From Geodermatophilus pulveris (GTDB lineage Bacteria; Actinomycetota; Actinomycetes; Mycobacteriales; Geodermatophilaceae), in the NCBI RefSeq assembly GCF_900188375.1, contig NZ_FZOO01000001.1, forward strand, positions 496,001 through 560,000: 64,000 nt of DNA. The letters are read 5' to 3'. Made by a program: the position numbers and the translations under genes. Of the stretch, positions 43,979 to 52,659 are shown piece after piece. Position 1 is the first letter of the stretch. Each line of letters starts with the position of its first letter. A model generated the notes under the pieces. The model was not told the DNA's origin, did not search any database, and was given only the letters and a program-made list of their open reading frames with translations.

Positions 43979-44806
43979 TCACCGGCGGGACTGCCGGGCC
44001 AGGACCAGCCCGGCACCGGCGAGCACGGTGAGCCCCACGGCACCGAGGACGCCCGGCACCGGCCGCTGCGCCGCGCTGCCCCCGGCACCGGCCTCCACGC
44101 CCCCGGCCGGGACCGTGCCGGCCCCCGCCGCGTCCAGGACGGTGCGCACGGTGAACCCACCCCCGGGCCGGTCCAGCACGAACAGGCTGTAGACCGAGCC
44201 CGGGGCCAGGTCCAGCGGCAGCTCGGTCGGCTCGCCGTCCACGGTCACCTGCAGGCGGCCCGCGCCGCCGGCCACGGTGGCGTGCTCCCCGGCCTCGGCG
44301 AACGCCAGGTCGTCGGCGACCGGCGTCCCCCCGGCGGAGGCGTCCAGCGTCGGGGCGGTGCTGGCCGCCGACACCACGCGCACCCGCGCCTGCCCCGGCG
44401 GTGGGGGCGCGAGGTCGTCCTCGAGCACCTCCAGGCCCAGGTCGGCGAAGCGGCCGACCCCGGCGACGGTGCGCGCGCTGTCCGGGCCGACCTGCACGGT
44501 GGTGGACAGCACCGGCGGGGTGGCGGGGTCCGCGCCGGCCTGGCGCATGCTGACCGTGTAGACCCCCGCGGGCACGCCCTGGTAGTCGGAGATGGTCCCG
44601 TAGCCGACCCCGGGCACCGTGAGCAGCGCGGTGCCGTGGCCCGGGTCGGCGACGGAGTCGACGTAGACGTCGACCGCCGGGGTGTCGGGGGACAGGTGCG
44701 CCAGCCGCAGCAGGCCGGTCTCGGCGGCGCCGGCCCCGGCCGGGGTGAGGAGCACAGCGCCGGCGCTCAGGGCGGTCACGGCCAGCACGCGGATCCAGCG
44801 GTCCAC
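43979..44806 (-). CDS. DUF4397 cell-surface protein with C-terminal anchor
   Basis: 275 residues with a signal peptide ending near AGAGAAE (about residue 28). Two DUF4397 repeats follow: LLRLAHLSPDTPAVDVYVD and VRVVSAASTAPTLDASAGG. After a Gly/Ala-rich linker come RPVPG, a hydrophobic helix, and the basic end ARQSRR, the layout of a sorting signal but without LPXTG. GTG start with GGAGG upstream. Probably exported and anchored by the adjacent sortase. Confidence 0.8.
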   Translation of the reverse strand: MDRWIRVLAVTALSAGAVLLTPAGAGAAETGLLRLAHLSPDTPAVDVYVDSVADPGHGTALLTVPGVGYGTISDYQGVPAGVYTVSMRQAGADPATPPVLSTTVQVGPDSARTVAGVGRFADLGLEVLEDDLAPPPPGQARVRVVSAASTAPTLDASAGGTPVADDLAFAEAGEHATVAGGAGRLQVTVDGEPTELPLDLAPGSVYSLFVLDRPGGGFTVRTVLDAAGAGTVPAGGVEAGAGGSAAQRPVPGVLGAVGLTVLAGAGLVLARQSRR

Positions 44807-44897
44807 GGTCGTCCTCCAGCGGGTCCGGGGAGCGGGCCGGTCGCGCCCGGCCCGGCGTCCATCTCCGCACTCCCCGCGACTCCTGTCCAACCGGGAG

Positions 44898-45791
44898 TCA
44901 CGAGGAGGCGTCGGCCACGAGCGCGTCGGGGTCCGAGGCGTAGCGGTGGGACACCCGGACGCCGTCGTCGGTGACCTCCACGCGGTCGGGGGCGAAGGGC
45001 GGCAGCTGGGCATCCAGCCAGGTCCGCAGCCGCTCGGTCGCCGGCTGCCCGGCACCGACCGGGGCGCCGCCGACGGAGGTGAGCAGCGCGCTGCGCGCCG
45101 GCCCCCCGCTGCCCTCGGCCCGCGGCAGGGCGCCCAGGCCGATGCCGTCCTGGGCGGTCAGCACGGCCAGCAGGGACAGCAGGCGCATGTCGACGTCGGC
45201 CGCGCCCAGCACCGCGGCGGCCTCCCCGGTGGTGCGGGTGGTCGGGTTGGCGAGCACCGCCTGCGCCAGCGCCTCCCGCATGCCGAGCTGCTCGGGAGTG
45301 GGCGTGCCGGGGGAGGGGTCCACCAGGGTGAGCCCGTCGAAGGCGGCGACGACCCGGGCGCCCGGGGGCGGCCGGCCGTCGGTCACGGTGAGGACCAGGT
45401 CGCCGGGGCCGGTCGGCGCCGTGGCGCCCAGCAGGTCGTCGGTGGCGCCGGCGGCGAGCAGGTCCCCGCGGGCGCCGTCGGTCGGGCGCAGCCGGGTGCC
45501 GGGCGGCAGCTCGCGGCCGGCCCACTCCAGCAGCTCGGCCGCCGGTGTCCCGGTGGGGCCGGCGGCGACGTCGGAGGCCCGGGGCGGGTCGGCGGGGGTG
45601 GGGACGGCCGCCGGTGGCGGTGCGCCGCTGCCGGCGGCGGGCGGGGCCCCGGTCGCGGGCTGCCCGCCGTCCCCGCCGAGGACGAGCCCGGTGACGGCGG
45701 CGGTGAGCACCGCCAGCAGCGCCACCGCCACGACGGCCGCACCGCGACGGCCCGCCGGCAGCGCGGGCGGCCGGGGACGGCGGGTCGGCAC
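44898..45791 (-). CDS. Hypothetical single-pass membrane protein
   Basis: 297 residues. Arg/Pro-rich cytoplasmic start, one membrane helix (about 18-38), a Pro/Gly-rich linker, and an extracytoplasmic domain with LLEWAGRELPPGTRL, LLSLLAVLTAQDGIGLGALP and a C-terminal FAPDRVEVTDDGVRVSHRY. Not recognised. GTG start with GGAGGAG upstream. Located between DUF4397 and the DivIVA-like gene on the same strand. Confidence 0.6.
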   Translation of the reverse strand: MPTRRPRPPALPAGRRGAAVVAVALLAVLTAAVTGLVLGGDGGQPATGAPPAAGSGAPPPAAVPTPADPPRASDVAAGPTGTPAAELLEWAGRELPPGTRLRPTDGARGDLLAAGATDDLLGATAPTGPGDLVLTVTDGRPPPGARVVAAFDGLTLVDPSPGTPTPEQLGMREALAQAVLANPTTRTTGEAAAVLGAADVDMRLLSLLAVLTAQDGIGLGALPRAEGSGGPARSALLTSVGGAPVGAGQPATERLRTWLDAQLPPFAPDRVEVTDDGVRVSHRYASDPDALVADASS

Positions 45792-45851
45792 CTGGTCTCC
45801 TCCCCGGCGTCCGTGGGCGGTCCTGCGGTGCCCGGCCGCCGGCGGCCGGGG

Positions 45852-47126
45852 TCAGCGCCGGCCGGGGGTGACCGGCTCGTCGGTGTCCGCGGTGTCGGCC
45901 TCGGCGCCCACGGCCGGCTGCACCAGCGTCGGCGGGTCCACCCGGGACGGCGTCGCGGCAGGGGAGCTGCCGGTGGTGACCGGGCGCAGCTGCTGGGTGG
46001 TCTGCGGGTCCGGTGTCGCCGGGTCGGCCGGGGTGACCGCCGGCTGCGTGGGCGGGGCCGCAGGCCGGGTGGGCTGGCGGGCCGCGGCGGCCTCGCCGTT
46101 GCCCGGCAGCGGCTCGACGGGCCGCTGCCCCTGCTGCGGGGAGGGGGTGGGCCGCACCACGGGCCGGTGGCCGGTGACCGGGCCGACCGGCGGCGGGGAG
46201 GAGATGACCGGGCCGGCGGGCGACCACTCGTCGCGGACCTGCTCGGTCTGGCCCGGCACGGAGCGGGGCGTGGGCTGCGGGCGGACCGGGGCCTGCGGCC
46301 GGGCGTCCCCCTGCGGCTCGGGCCGCCGGTCACCGAGGTCCGGCAGCCGCTCCAGCAGGCGGCGGGCCTCGAGCAGCCGGCCGGTGAGCTCGTCGCGCAC
46401 CGAGCGGACGGCGGCCGCGGCGGCCTCGGCGTCGCTGACCAGCCGGGCGGCGTGCTCCTCGGCGGCGGCGACGCGCTGCCGGGCGGCCTCGGCCGACGTC
46501 CGGTCGCGCTCCTCGTCGATCCGGGCGGCCTCCTGCCGGCGCGCCCGCTGGGCGATGTCGAAGTCCTCCTCGACCTTGGCCCGCCGGGCCTGGGACTCCG
46601 CGTCCAGCCGGGCGACCTTCTCCAGGGCCTTGGCGACCAGCTCGTCGGCGCGGATCTGTGCCTTGCTGGCGATCTGCTCGGCGGCCTGCCGCGCCTCGGC
46701 GATCATGCGGTCCACCTCGGCCTGGCCGGCCGCGTGCCGCTCGTGCATCGCCCGTTCCTCGGCGGCGGTGTGCTCCTGCAGGGCCTGCGCCTCCTGGGCG
46801 GCCGACCGCCGGATCTCCGCAGCCTCCTCCTCGGCCAGCCGGAGCATGTGCTGGATGCGCTCGCTGATGTTCTCGAAGGTCGTCGGCCCCGAGGACGCGG
46901 CCTTGCGGCGCAGCTGGTCGACCTCCCCGTGCAGCGCCGACAGCTGGCCGGCGAGGTCCGACGAGCGGGTCATCGCCGCGTCCCGGTCGGCGAGGGCGAC
47001 CTGGATGTCGGCCTCGAGCCGCTCGATCGTCTCGGCCACCTGGTGCCGGTCGTAGCCCCGGAGCACCACGTCGAACGAGTGCTGGGCCTCGCGCATCGGC
47101 AGCATGTCGCGGCGGGGATCGGTCAT
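45852..47126 (-). CDS. DivIVA-domain coiled-coil protein
   Basis: 424 residues. The N-terminal DivIVA membrane-targeting segment is FDVVLRGYDRHQVAETIERLEADI (about 18-41). A long coiled coil runs from about 45 to 260, rich in Ala, Glu and Arg, then a disordered Pro/Gln/Thr-rich tail to the end. Such proteins organise polar growth or septation in actinobacteria; Wag31/DivIVA is shorter, so this is more likely a DivIVA-like scaffold than the main one. ATG start. Confidence 0.75.
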   Translation of the reverse strand: MTDPRRDMLPMREAQHSFDVVLRGYDRHQVAETIERLEADIQVALADRDAAMTRSSDLAGQLSALHGEVDQLRRKAASSGPTTFENISERIQHMLRLAEEEAAEIRRSAAQEAQALQEHTAAEERAMHERHAAGQAEVDRMIAEARQAAEQIASKAQIRADELVAKALEKVARLDAESQARRAKVEEDFDIAQRARRQEAARIDEERDRTSAEAARQRVAAAEEHAARLVSDAEAAAAAVRSVRDELTGRLLEARRLLERLPDLGDRRPEPQGDARPQAPVRPQPTPRSVPGQTEQVRDEWSPAGPVISSPPPVGPVTGHRPVVRPTPSPQQGQRPVEPLPGNGEAAAARQPTRPAAPPTQPAVTPADPATPDPQTTQQLRPVTTGSSPAATPSRVDPPTLVQPAVGAEADTADTDEPVTPGRR

Positions 47127-47214
47127 GCGGTCATCCTCGCAGAGTCGGCGGACGGGCCCGGCGTGTTCCCGGACCCTCCCCTGCAGGGTGCCAGCACCGC
47201 CCGGGGCCGCGCCA

Positions 47215-47251
47215 CGCGCCGGGAGTGTCCCGTCGGGACACCCCCGGCGCG
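47215..47251 (-). terminator. 17-bp hairpin between ccr and the DivIVA-like gene
   Basis: CGCGCCGGGAGTGTCCC (47215-47231) pairs with GGGACACCCCCGGCGCG (47235-47251) with one mismatch and a 3-base loop. It lies 53 bases after the ccr stop. Outer elements GGACCCTCC (47171-47179) and GGAGGGTCC (47292-47300) are also exact inverted repeats around it, giving a large nested structure. Confidence 0.7.
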
Positions 47252-47304
47252 GCAGTGGGAGGTCTGGGCGGCCCTGCTGCAGGGTCCCGCCGGAGGGTCC
47301 TCCG

Positions 47305-48636
47305 TCAGACCCCGCGGAAGCGGTTGATCGCGGCCAGGTGCTTCTCCCGCTTGGCGGTGTCCTTGACGCCGAGGCCCTCCCGCGGGGCGAGGGTCAGCAC
47401 ACCCACCTTGCCCTGGTGCAGGTTGCCCTTGACGTCGCAGGCGGCCTGGCCGACGTCCTCCATCGGGTAGACCTTGGACAGCGTCGGGTGCACCAGGCCC
47501 TTGTCGATCAGCCGGTTGGCCTCCCACGCCTCGCTGTAGTTGGCGAAGTGCGAGCCGATGATCCGCTTGAGGTTCATCCACAGGTAGCGGTTGTCGTACT
47601 GGTGCAGGTACCCGGTGGTGGAGGCGCAGGTGACGATCGTGCCGCCCTTCTTGGCGACGTAGACGCTGGCGCCGAAGGTGTCCCGGCCCGGGTGCTCGAA
47701 GACGATGTCGACGTCGTCGCCACCGGTGAGCTCCCGGATCTTCTTGCCCAGCCGCTGCCACTCCCGCGGGTCCTGGGTGTCGGCGTCCTTCCAGAACCGG
47801 TAGTCCTCGGCGGAGCGGTCGATGACGAGTTCGGCACCCATGGACCGGACGATCTCGGCCTTCTCGGCGCTGCCGACGACGCAGACCGGGATGGCGCCGC
47901 CGTTGAGCGCCATCTGGGTGGCGTAGGAGCCCAGCCCGCCCGACGCCCCCCAGATCAGCACGACGTCACCCTGCTTCATGCCCGCGCCGTTGCGGCTGAC
48001 CAGCTGCCGGTAGGCGGTGGAGTTGACCAGCCCGGGCGCGGCGGCCTCCTCCCACGTCAGGTGCGCCGGCTTGGGCATCAGCTGGTTGCTCTTGACCAGT
48101 GCGAGCTCGGCCAGGCCGCCGAAGTTGGTCTCGAAGCCCCAGATCCGCTGCTGCGGGTCCAGCATCGTGTCGTCGTGCCCGGCCGGGTCCTCCAGCTCCA
48201 CCGACAGGCAGTGCGCCACCACCTCGTCACCGGGCTTCCAGCGGTTCACCCCCGGGCCCACCCGCAGCACGACGCCGGCCAGGTCGGAGCCGACCACGTG
48301 GTACGGGAGGTCGTGCCGCTTGGCCAGGTCGTGCAGGCGCCCGTAGCGCTCCAGGAACCCGAAGGTCGACACCGGCTCGAAGATCGACGTCCAGACGGTG
48401 TTGTAGTTCACCGAGGACGCCATGACGGCGACGACCGCCTCGCCCGGGCCGAGCTCCGGGGTGGGCACCTCCTCGACGTGCAGGGACTTGCGGGGGTCCT
48501 TCTCCTTGGTGCTCAGGCCCTCGAACATGTCCTGCTCGTCCTTGCGGACCAGCACGGCGCGGTAGGACCCCGGCACCGGCAGCGCCGCGACGGCGTCCAA
48601 CTCGTCGGCGAGGATGGCGTCCCTGATCTCGTCCAC
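47305..48636 (-). CDS. ccr: Crotonyl-CoA carboxylase/reductase
   Basis: 443 residues, MDR-superfamily enzyme. Key enzyme of the ethylmalonyl-CoA pathway: NADPH-dependent reductive carboxylation of crotonyl-CoA to ethylmalonyl-CoA. Signatures are VNYNTVWTSIFEPVSTFGFL, VGSDLAGVVLRVGPGVNRWKPGDEVV, and IWGASGGLGSYATQMAL for NADPH. Also seen are IVFEHPGRDTFGASVYVAKKGGTIV, which fits carboxylating Ccr enzymes, and a C-terminal GKVGVL. GTG 48636 is chosen with GGGAG upstream. Promoter lies in an 84-bp tandem duplication. Confidence 0.93.
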   Translation of the reverse strand: MDEIRDAILADELDAVAALPVPGSYRAVLVRKDEQDMFEGLSTKEKDPRKSLHVEEVPTPELGPGEAVVAVMASSVNYNTVWTSIFEPVSTFGFLERYGRLHDLAKRHDLPYHVVGSDLAGVVLRVGPGVNRWKPGDEVVAHCLSVELEDPAGHDDTMLDPQQRIWGFETNFGGLAELALVKSNQLMPKPAHLTWEEAAAPGLVNSTAYRQLVSRNGAGMKQGDVVLIWGASGGLGSYATQMALNGGAIPVCVVGSAEKAEIVRSMGAELVIDRSAEDYRFWKDADTQDPREWQRLGKKIRELTGGDDVDIVFEHPGRDTFGASVYVAKKGGTIVTCASTTGYLHQYDNRYLWMNLKRIIGSHFANYSEAWEANRLIDKGLVHPTLSKVYPMEDVGQAACDVKGNLHQGKVGVLTLAPREGLGVKDTAKREKHLAAINRFRGV

Positions 48637-48676
48637 GTGCGTCTCCCGGGTGTCGTCGGCTGGAGCGTGGCGGCAG

Positions 48677-48705
48677 ATGTTACCGGTGGGTAGCACGCAC
48701 GTCAG
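48677..48705 (-). promoter_or_regulatory. ccr proximal promoter P1 with operator (repeat copy 1)
   Basis: On the minus strand CTGACG (48705-48700), 17 bases, then TAACAT (48682-48677). The imperfect palindrome TGTTACCGGTGGGTAGCA (48678-48695) covers the -10 element and most of the spacer, a position expected for a repressor site. Predicted leader about 34 bases. Confidence 0.55.
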
Positions 48706-48760
48706 CCCGCCGGTCGGGCAGGTCGGTGCCCGTCCGCCGCCGGCTGGAGCGTGGCGGCAG

Positions 48761-48789
48761 ATGTTACCGGTGGGTAGCACGCACGTCAG
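48761..48789 (-). promoter_or_regulatory. ccr distal promoter P2 with operator (repeat copy 2)
   Basis: Identical to P1 but 84 bases further from ccr; palindrome at 48762-48779. Its -35 hexamer CTGACG contains the stop codon TGA of the epimerase gene. Predicted leader about 118 bases. Confidence 0.5.
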
Positions 48790-49262
48790 CCCGCCGGTCG
48801 GGCAGGTCGGTGCCCGTCCGCCGCCGGCTCGACCAGCTCGACGAGGACGCCGCCGGCGTCCTTGGGGTGCACGAAGTTGACCCGGCTGCCGGACGTGCCG
48901 CGCCGGGGCGTGTCGTAGAGCAGCCGCAGGCCGCGCTCGCGCAGCGTCGCCGCGGCCGCCTCCACGTCGGTCACCCGCAGGGCCAGCTGCTGCAGGCCTG
49001 GACCGGAGCGCCCGATGAACTTCGCGATCGTCGACTCGGGGGTCAGCGGGGCGAGCAGCTGGATGCGGGTGTCCCCGTCGCCGACGGCGAGCATCGCCTC
49101 GCGGACGCCCTGCTCCTCGTTGACCTCCTCGTGCACCGCGTGCACGCCGAGGGCCTGGGCGTAGAAGGCCAGCGCCTCGTCGAGGTCCGGGACGGCGATG
49201 CCGACGTGGTCGACGGCGGTGAACAGCTCGGCCGGCAGGCCGGTGCGCGGGTCGGTGGTCAC
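48786..49262 (-). CDS. Methylmalonyl-CoA epimerase (ethylmalonyl/methylmalonyl-CoA epimerase)
   Basis: 158 residues, glyoxalase-fold dimer. Interconverts (2R)- and (2S)-methylmalonyl-CoA or ethylmalonyl-CoA. Metal and catalytic motifs: DHVGIAVPDLDEALAFYAQ, the Glu in NEEQGVREAML, QLALRV, and the C-terminal Glu in VLVELVEP. GTG 49262 is preferred to GTG 49280 because GGGAGG then lies 8 bases upstream. It directly precedes ccr on the same strand, which fits a pathway cluster. The last nine residues are encoded in the tandem repeat. Confidence 0.88.
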   Translation of the reverse strand: MTTDPRTGLPAELFTAVDHVGIAVPDLDEALAFYAQALGVHAVHEEVNEEQGVREAMLAVGDGDTRIQLLAPLTPESTIAKFIGRSGPGLQQLALRVTDVEAAAATLRERGLRLLYDTPRRGTSGSRVNFVHPKDAGGVLVELVEPAADGHRPARPAG

Positions 49263-49323
49263 CGCGGCATCCTCCCGCACGCCCGGGCGCCCCCGTGCGC
49301 AGGAGGCACCCGGACGCGGGGCG

Positions 49324-50172
49324 TCAGCGCGCCAGGAAGCGGATCAGCGCCTCGTTGAACTGCTCGGGGTGCGACGTGTTGATGCCGTGCGGGCCGCCCT
49401 CGATGACGACCAGCTCGCTGCCCGGGATCAGCTCGTGCGAGCGCCTGCCGCTGACCTCCAGCGGCACGATCGCGTCGGAGTCGCCGTGGACGACCAGCGT
49501 CGGCACGGTCACCCGCGCCACGTCGCCGCGGAAGTCGGTGCGGCCGAACGCCGTGATGCAGTCGAGCGTGCCCTTCGGCGAGGCGGACTCGGCGATGCGC
49601 AGGGCGTACTGCCGCTGCTGCTCGCTGACCGCCGGTCCCTTGAGCAGGCTGCTGCCGCCCGGGGTGAAGAAGTCCTCGGTGAACCCGTCGAGGAAGGCCG
49701 GCCGGTCGCTGGTGACGCCCTGCTGGAACTGCTCGATGGTCGCGTCGTCCAGCCCGCCGTCGGGGTTGTCCGCGGACTCGTACAGGTACGGCGGGACGGC
49801 GGCGGCCAGCACCGCGCGGCTGACCCGCTCGGTGCCGTGCGTGGCCAGGTGGCGCACGACCTCCCCGCCGCCCATGGAGAAGCCGACGAGCGCGACGTCG
49901 CGCAGGTCCAGGTGCTCGAGCAGCGCGTGCAGGTCGGCGGTGAAGGTGTCGTAGTCGTAGCCGCCCCAGGGCTGCGAGGACTCGCCGAAGCCGCGGCGGT
50001 CGTAGGTGACGACGCGGTGGCCGGCGGCCACCAGCGGGCCGACCTGCGCCTCCCAGGAGCGGCCGGACAGCGGTTACCCGTGGATGAGCACGACCGGCCG
50101 CCCGGTCCCGACGTCCTGGTGGTGCAGCTCGACCGGCTGGCCGTTGTCGCTCCCGACGGTCACGCGGGGCAT
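49324..50172 (-). pseudogene. Alpha/beta hydrolase (non-heme chloroperoxidase type) with one in-frame stop
   Basis: The full frame starts at ATG 50172 with GAGGAGG upstream. It reads a normal N-terminus through VVLIHG, then TAA (50076-50074), then PLSGRSWE in the same frame. Relatives have an aromatic residue at this place (HGYP or HGWP). The rest is intact: nucleophile in GFSMGG, acid in HGDSD, His in GGPHGI. Without readthrough, only a fragment from GTG 50031 (235 residues) lacking the oxyanion strand could be made. A single TAC-to-TAA change would explain it. Confidence 0.8.
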
Positions 50173-50374
50173 GGGGTGTCCTCCTCGGAGCGGGTGAGCG
50201 GTCAGCTCGTCCCCTACCCGGTCGTGCGCCACCGGACGCATCCGGCGGCCCGGGCGCGCGGGGCACCCCCGCCGAACGCCCTATCCTCGGGGGGAGATCG
50301 ACGCCGTGTCCCCGGGGTGCGGCGGCCCCGACCCGCAGTCGCCAGCGTCGGCGACCCGCCCCTGGAGGCAACCC

Positions 50375-51565
50375 ATGTCCCGTTCGGTCATCGTCAGCGG
50401 CGCCCGCACCCCGATGGGCCGGCTGCTCGGCTCGCTCAAGGACTTCTCCGCCGCGGACCTCGGCGCGGTGGCGATCAAGGCCGCCCTCGACCGGGCCGGG
50501 ATCTCCGGCGACCAGGTGGAGTACGTGATCATGGGGCAGGTGCTGCAGGCCGGCGCCGGCCAGAACCCCGCCCGTCCCGCAGCGGTGGCCGCCGGCATCC
50601 CCATGTCGGTGCCGTCGATCACCGTGAACAAGGTCTGCCTGTCGGGCCTGAGCGCCATCGCGATGGCCGACCAGCTCATCCGCGCCGGCGAGTTCGACGT
50701 CGTGGTGGCCGGCGGGCAGGAGTCGATGACCAACGCCCCGCACCTGCTGCCCAACTCACGCACCGGCACCAAGTACGGCAACGCCACGCTGGTCGACGCC
50801 ATGGCGCACGACGGGCTGTCGGACACCTTCGACCAGGTCGCCATGGGCCAGCTCACCGAGCAGGCCAACAGCCGCTACGACCTCACCCGCGAGGAGCAGG
50901 ACGCGTTCGCCGCCGAGAGCCACCAGAAGGCCGCCCGCGCGGGCAAGAACGGCATCTTCGACGAGGCGATCGCCCCGGTGCTCATCCCGCAGCGCAAGGG
51001 TGACCCGATCGAGTTCCGTGACGACGAGGGCGTCCGCGCCGACACCACGGTCGAGACGCTGGCGCGGTTGAAGCCGGCCTTCGCGGCGGACGGCACGATC
51101 ACCGCGGGCACCTCCTCGCAGATCTCCGACGGCGCCTGCGCGGTCGTCGTCATGAGCGCCGAGAAGGCCGCGGAGCTCGGCATCACCCCGATCGCCGAGA
51201 TCGGCGCCCACGGGGTGGTCGCCGGACCCGACGCCACGCTGCAGAGCCAGCCGTCGCGCGCGGTCCAGCGGGCCTGCGAGCGCGAGGGGATCGACCCGGG
51301 GGAGCTCGACCTCGTCGAGTTCAACGAGGCCTTCGCCGCCGTCGCCCTCGTCTCCACCCGGGAGCTCGGTATCGACCCGGAGAAGGTCAACCCCAACGGC
51401 GGCGCGATCGCCCTGGGGCACCCGATCGGCATGAGCGGCGCCCGGGTGGTCCTGGACGTGGCCCTCGAGCTGCGCCGTCGCGGCGGCGGTGTCGGTGCCG
51501 CGGCGCTCTGCGGCGGCGGCGGCCAGGGCGACGCGCTCATCCTGCACGTGCCCGCCCGCGCGTGA
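50375..51565 (+). CDS. Acetyl-CoA C-acetyltransferase (thiolase)
   Basis: 396 residues. Condenses two acetyl-CoA to acetoacetyl-CoA, or the reverse. Cys88 ([10 protein letters not shown]) is the acyl nucleophile. [16 protein letters not shown] carries the catalytic His, and [11 protein letters not shown] the second Cys. NEAFAAVAL is also conserved. ATG with GGAGG 7 bases upstream. TATCCT at 50282-50287 is a possible -10 element. Its stop overlaps the meaB start (GTGA). It feeds both PHA synthesis and the ethylmalonyl-CoA route. Confidence 0.93.
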   Translation: MSRSVIVSGARTPMGRLLGSLKDFSAADLGAVAIKAALDRAGISGDQVEYVIMGQVLQAGAGQNPARPAAVAAGIPMSVPSITVNKVCLSGLSAIAMADQLIRAGEFDVVVAGGQESMTNAPHLLPNSRTGTKYGNATLVDAMAHDGLSDTFDQVAMGQLTEQANSRYDLTREEQDAFAAESHQKAARAGKNGIFDEAIAPVLIPQRKGDPIEFRDDEGVRADTTVETLARLKPAFAADGTITAGTSSQISDGACAVVVMSAEKAAELGITPIAEIGAHGVVAGPDATLQSQPSRAVQRACEREGIDPGELDLVEFNEAFAAVALVSTRELGIDPEKVNPNGGAIALGHPIGMSGARVVLDVALELRRRGGGVGAAALCGGGGQGDALILHVPARA

Positions 51566-52578
51566 CCCCAGGGGACACCCCCGACCCGACCCCCGGCCCC
51601 GCCTCCCCCTCCGGGGGGCGGGGGCGCGCGCCGGACGTCCGTGAGCTGGTCGACCGCGCCCGGGACGGCGAGGCCCGCGCGGTGGCCCGGCTGATCTCGC
51701 TGGTCGAGGACGCCGGCCCCGCGGTGCGCGAGGTCGCCGCGGCGCTGGCCCCGCACACCGGGCACGCCCAGGTCGTCGGCCTCACCGGCGCGCCCGGTGT
51801 CGGCAAGTCCACGACGACCACCGCGCTGGTGCGCGTGCTGCGCGGGCGCGGCCTCCGGGTCGGCGTCCTCGCCGTCGACCCGTCGTCCCCCTTCTCCGGC
51901 GGGGCGCTGCTCGGCGACCGGGTGCGCATGGAGGACCACGCCGGGGACGACGGGGTCTACATCCGCTCGATGGCCGCCCGCGGCCACCTCGGCGGGCTGG
52001 CCCGGGCCACCCCGCAGGCGCTGCGGGTGCTCGACGCCGCCGGGTGCGACGTGGTGCTGGTGGAGACCGTCGGCGTGGGCCAGTCCGAGCTCGAGGTCGC
52101 CTCGCTGGCCGACACCACCGTGGTGCTGCTCGCGCCCGGCATGGGCGACGGCATCCAGGCGGCCAAGGCCGGGATCCTCGAGGTCGCCGACGTGCTGGTG
52201 GTCAACAAGGCCGACCGGGACGGTGCCGACCGCACGGTGCGCGACCTGCGGTCGGCGCTGGGCCTCGGCGGGCGGCACGAGACCCCCGGGGCCTGGTGCC
52301 CGCCCGTCGTGCGCACCGTGGCGACCACCGGCACCGGCGTCGACGACCTGGTGCGGGCCCTCGGTGAGCACCGCGCGTGGCTCGCGTCCTCGGGGGAGGG
52401 GCCCCGGCGGCGGTCGGCCCGCGCGGCGCGGGAGATCGAGGCGGTCGCGCTGGGCGCGCTGCGCGAGCGGATGGGCGACGTGCGCGGGTCGGCGGCGCTG
52501 GCCACGCTGGCCGACCAGGTGGCCGCCGGGCGGACCGACCCCTTCCGGGCCGCCGCGCTGCTCCTGGACCGGCTGTAG
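51562..52578 (+). CDS. meaB: Methylmalonyl-CoA mutase-associated GTPase MeaB
   Basis: 338 residues, G3E-family GTPase chaperone that protects and reloads B12-dependent acyl-CoA mutases. Walker A GAPGVGKS at 76-83, [20 protein letters not shown], the switch [14 protein letters not shown], and the guanine-binding VNKAD. Disordered Pro-rich first 25 residues. GTG overlaps the thiolase stop, so both are made together. Its client is probably the mutase at 33.4 kb, since no mutA/mutB is next to it. Confidence 0.92.
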   Translation: MTPGDTPDPTPGPASPSGGRGRAPDVRELVDRARDGEARAVARLISLVEDAGPAVREVAAALAPHTGHAQVVGLTGAPGVGKSTTTTALVRVLRGRGLRVGVLAVDPSSPFSGGALLGDRVRMEDHAGDDGVYIRSMAARGHLGGLARATPQALRVLDAAGCDVVLVETVGVGQSELEVASLADTTVVLLAPGMGDGIQAAKAGILEVADVLVVNKADRDGADRTVRDLRSALGLGGRHETPGAWCPPVVRTVATTGTGVDDLVRALGEHRAWLASSGEGPRRRSARAAREIEAVALGALRERMGDVRGSAALATLADQVAAGRTDPFRAAALLLDRL

Positions 52579-52659
52579 GGCCTGCTCCTGGAGCAGTTGG
52601 TGGGTGTTGCCCGGGCAGCGGCGCGGCGCGGCGGGCAGGATGGCCGGGGTGGACGGGCA

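Larger units (their letters stand above)
48657..48829. repeat. Perfect 84-bp tandem duplication carrying the ccr promoter
   Basis: Copy 1 is 48657-48740 and copy 2 is 48741-48824; they are identical base for base, and the first 5 bases of a third unit follow (48825-48829). Copy 2 also encodes the last residues and stop of the epimerase. Each copy carries one promoter and one operator-like palindrome directed at ccr. Confidence 0.95.

Noticed and set aside
48657..48829. The 84-bp repeat as an insertion-sequence remnant or CRISPR
   Set aside because: No terminal inverted repeats, transposase or spacers. It is a simple tandem duplication of the local ccr-epi junction.
50074..50076. Programmed stop-codon readthrough in the hydrolase gene
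   Set aside because: No downstream pyrrolysine- or selenocysteine-type signal is evident and TAA is not the usual recoded stop. A nonsense mutation or sequencing error is simpler.
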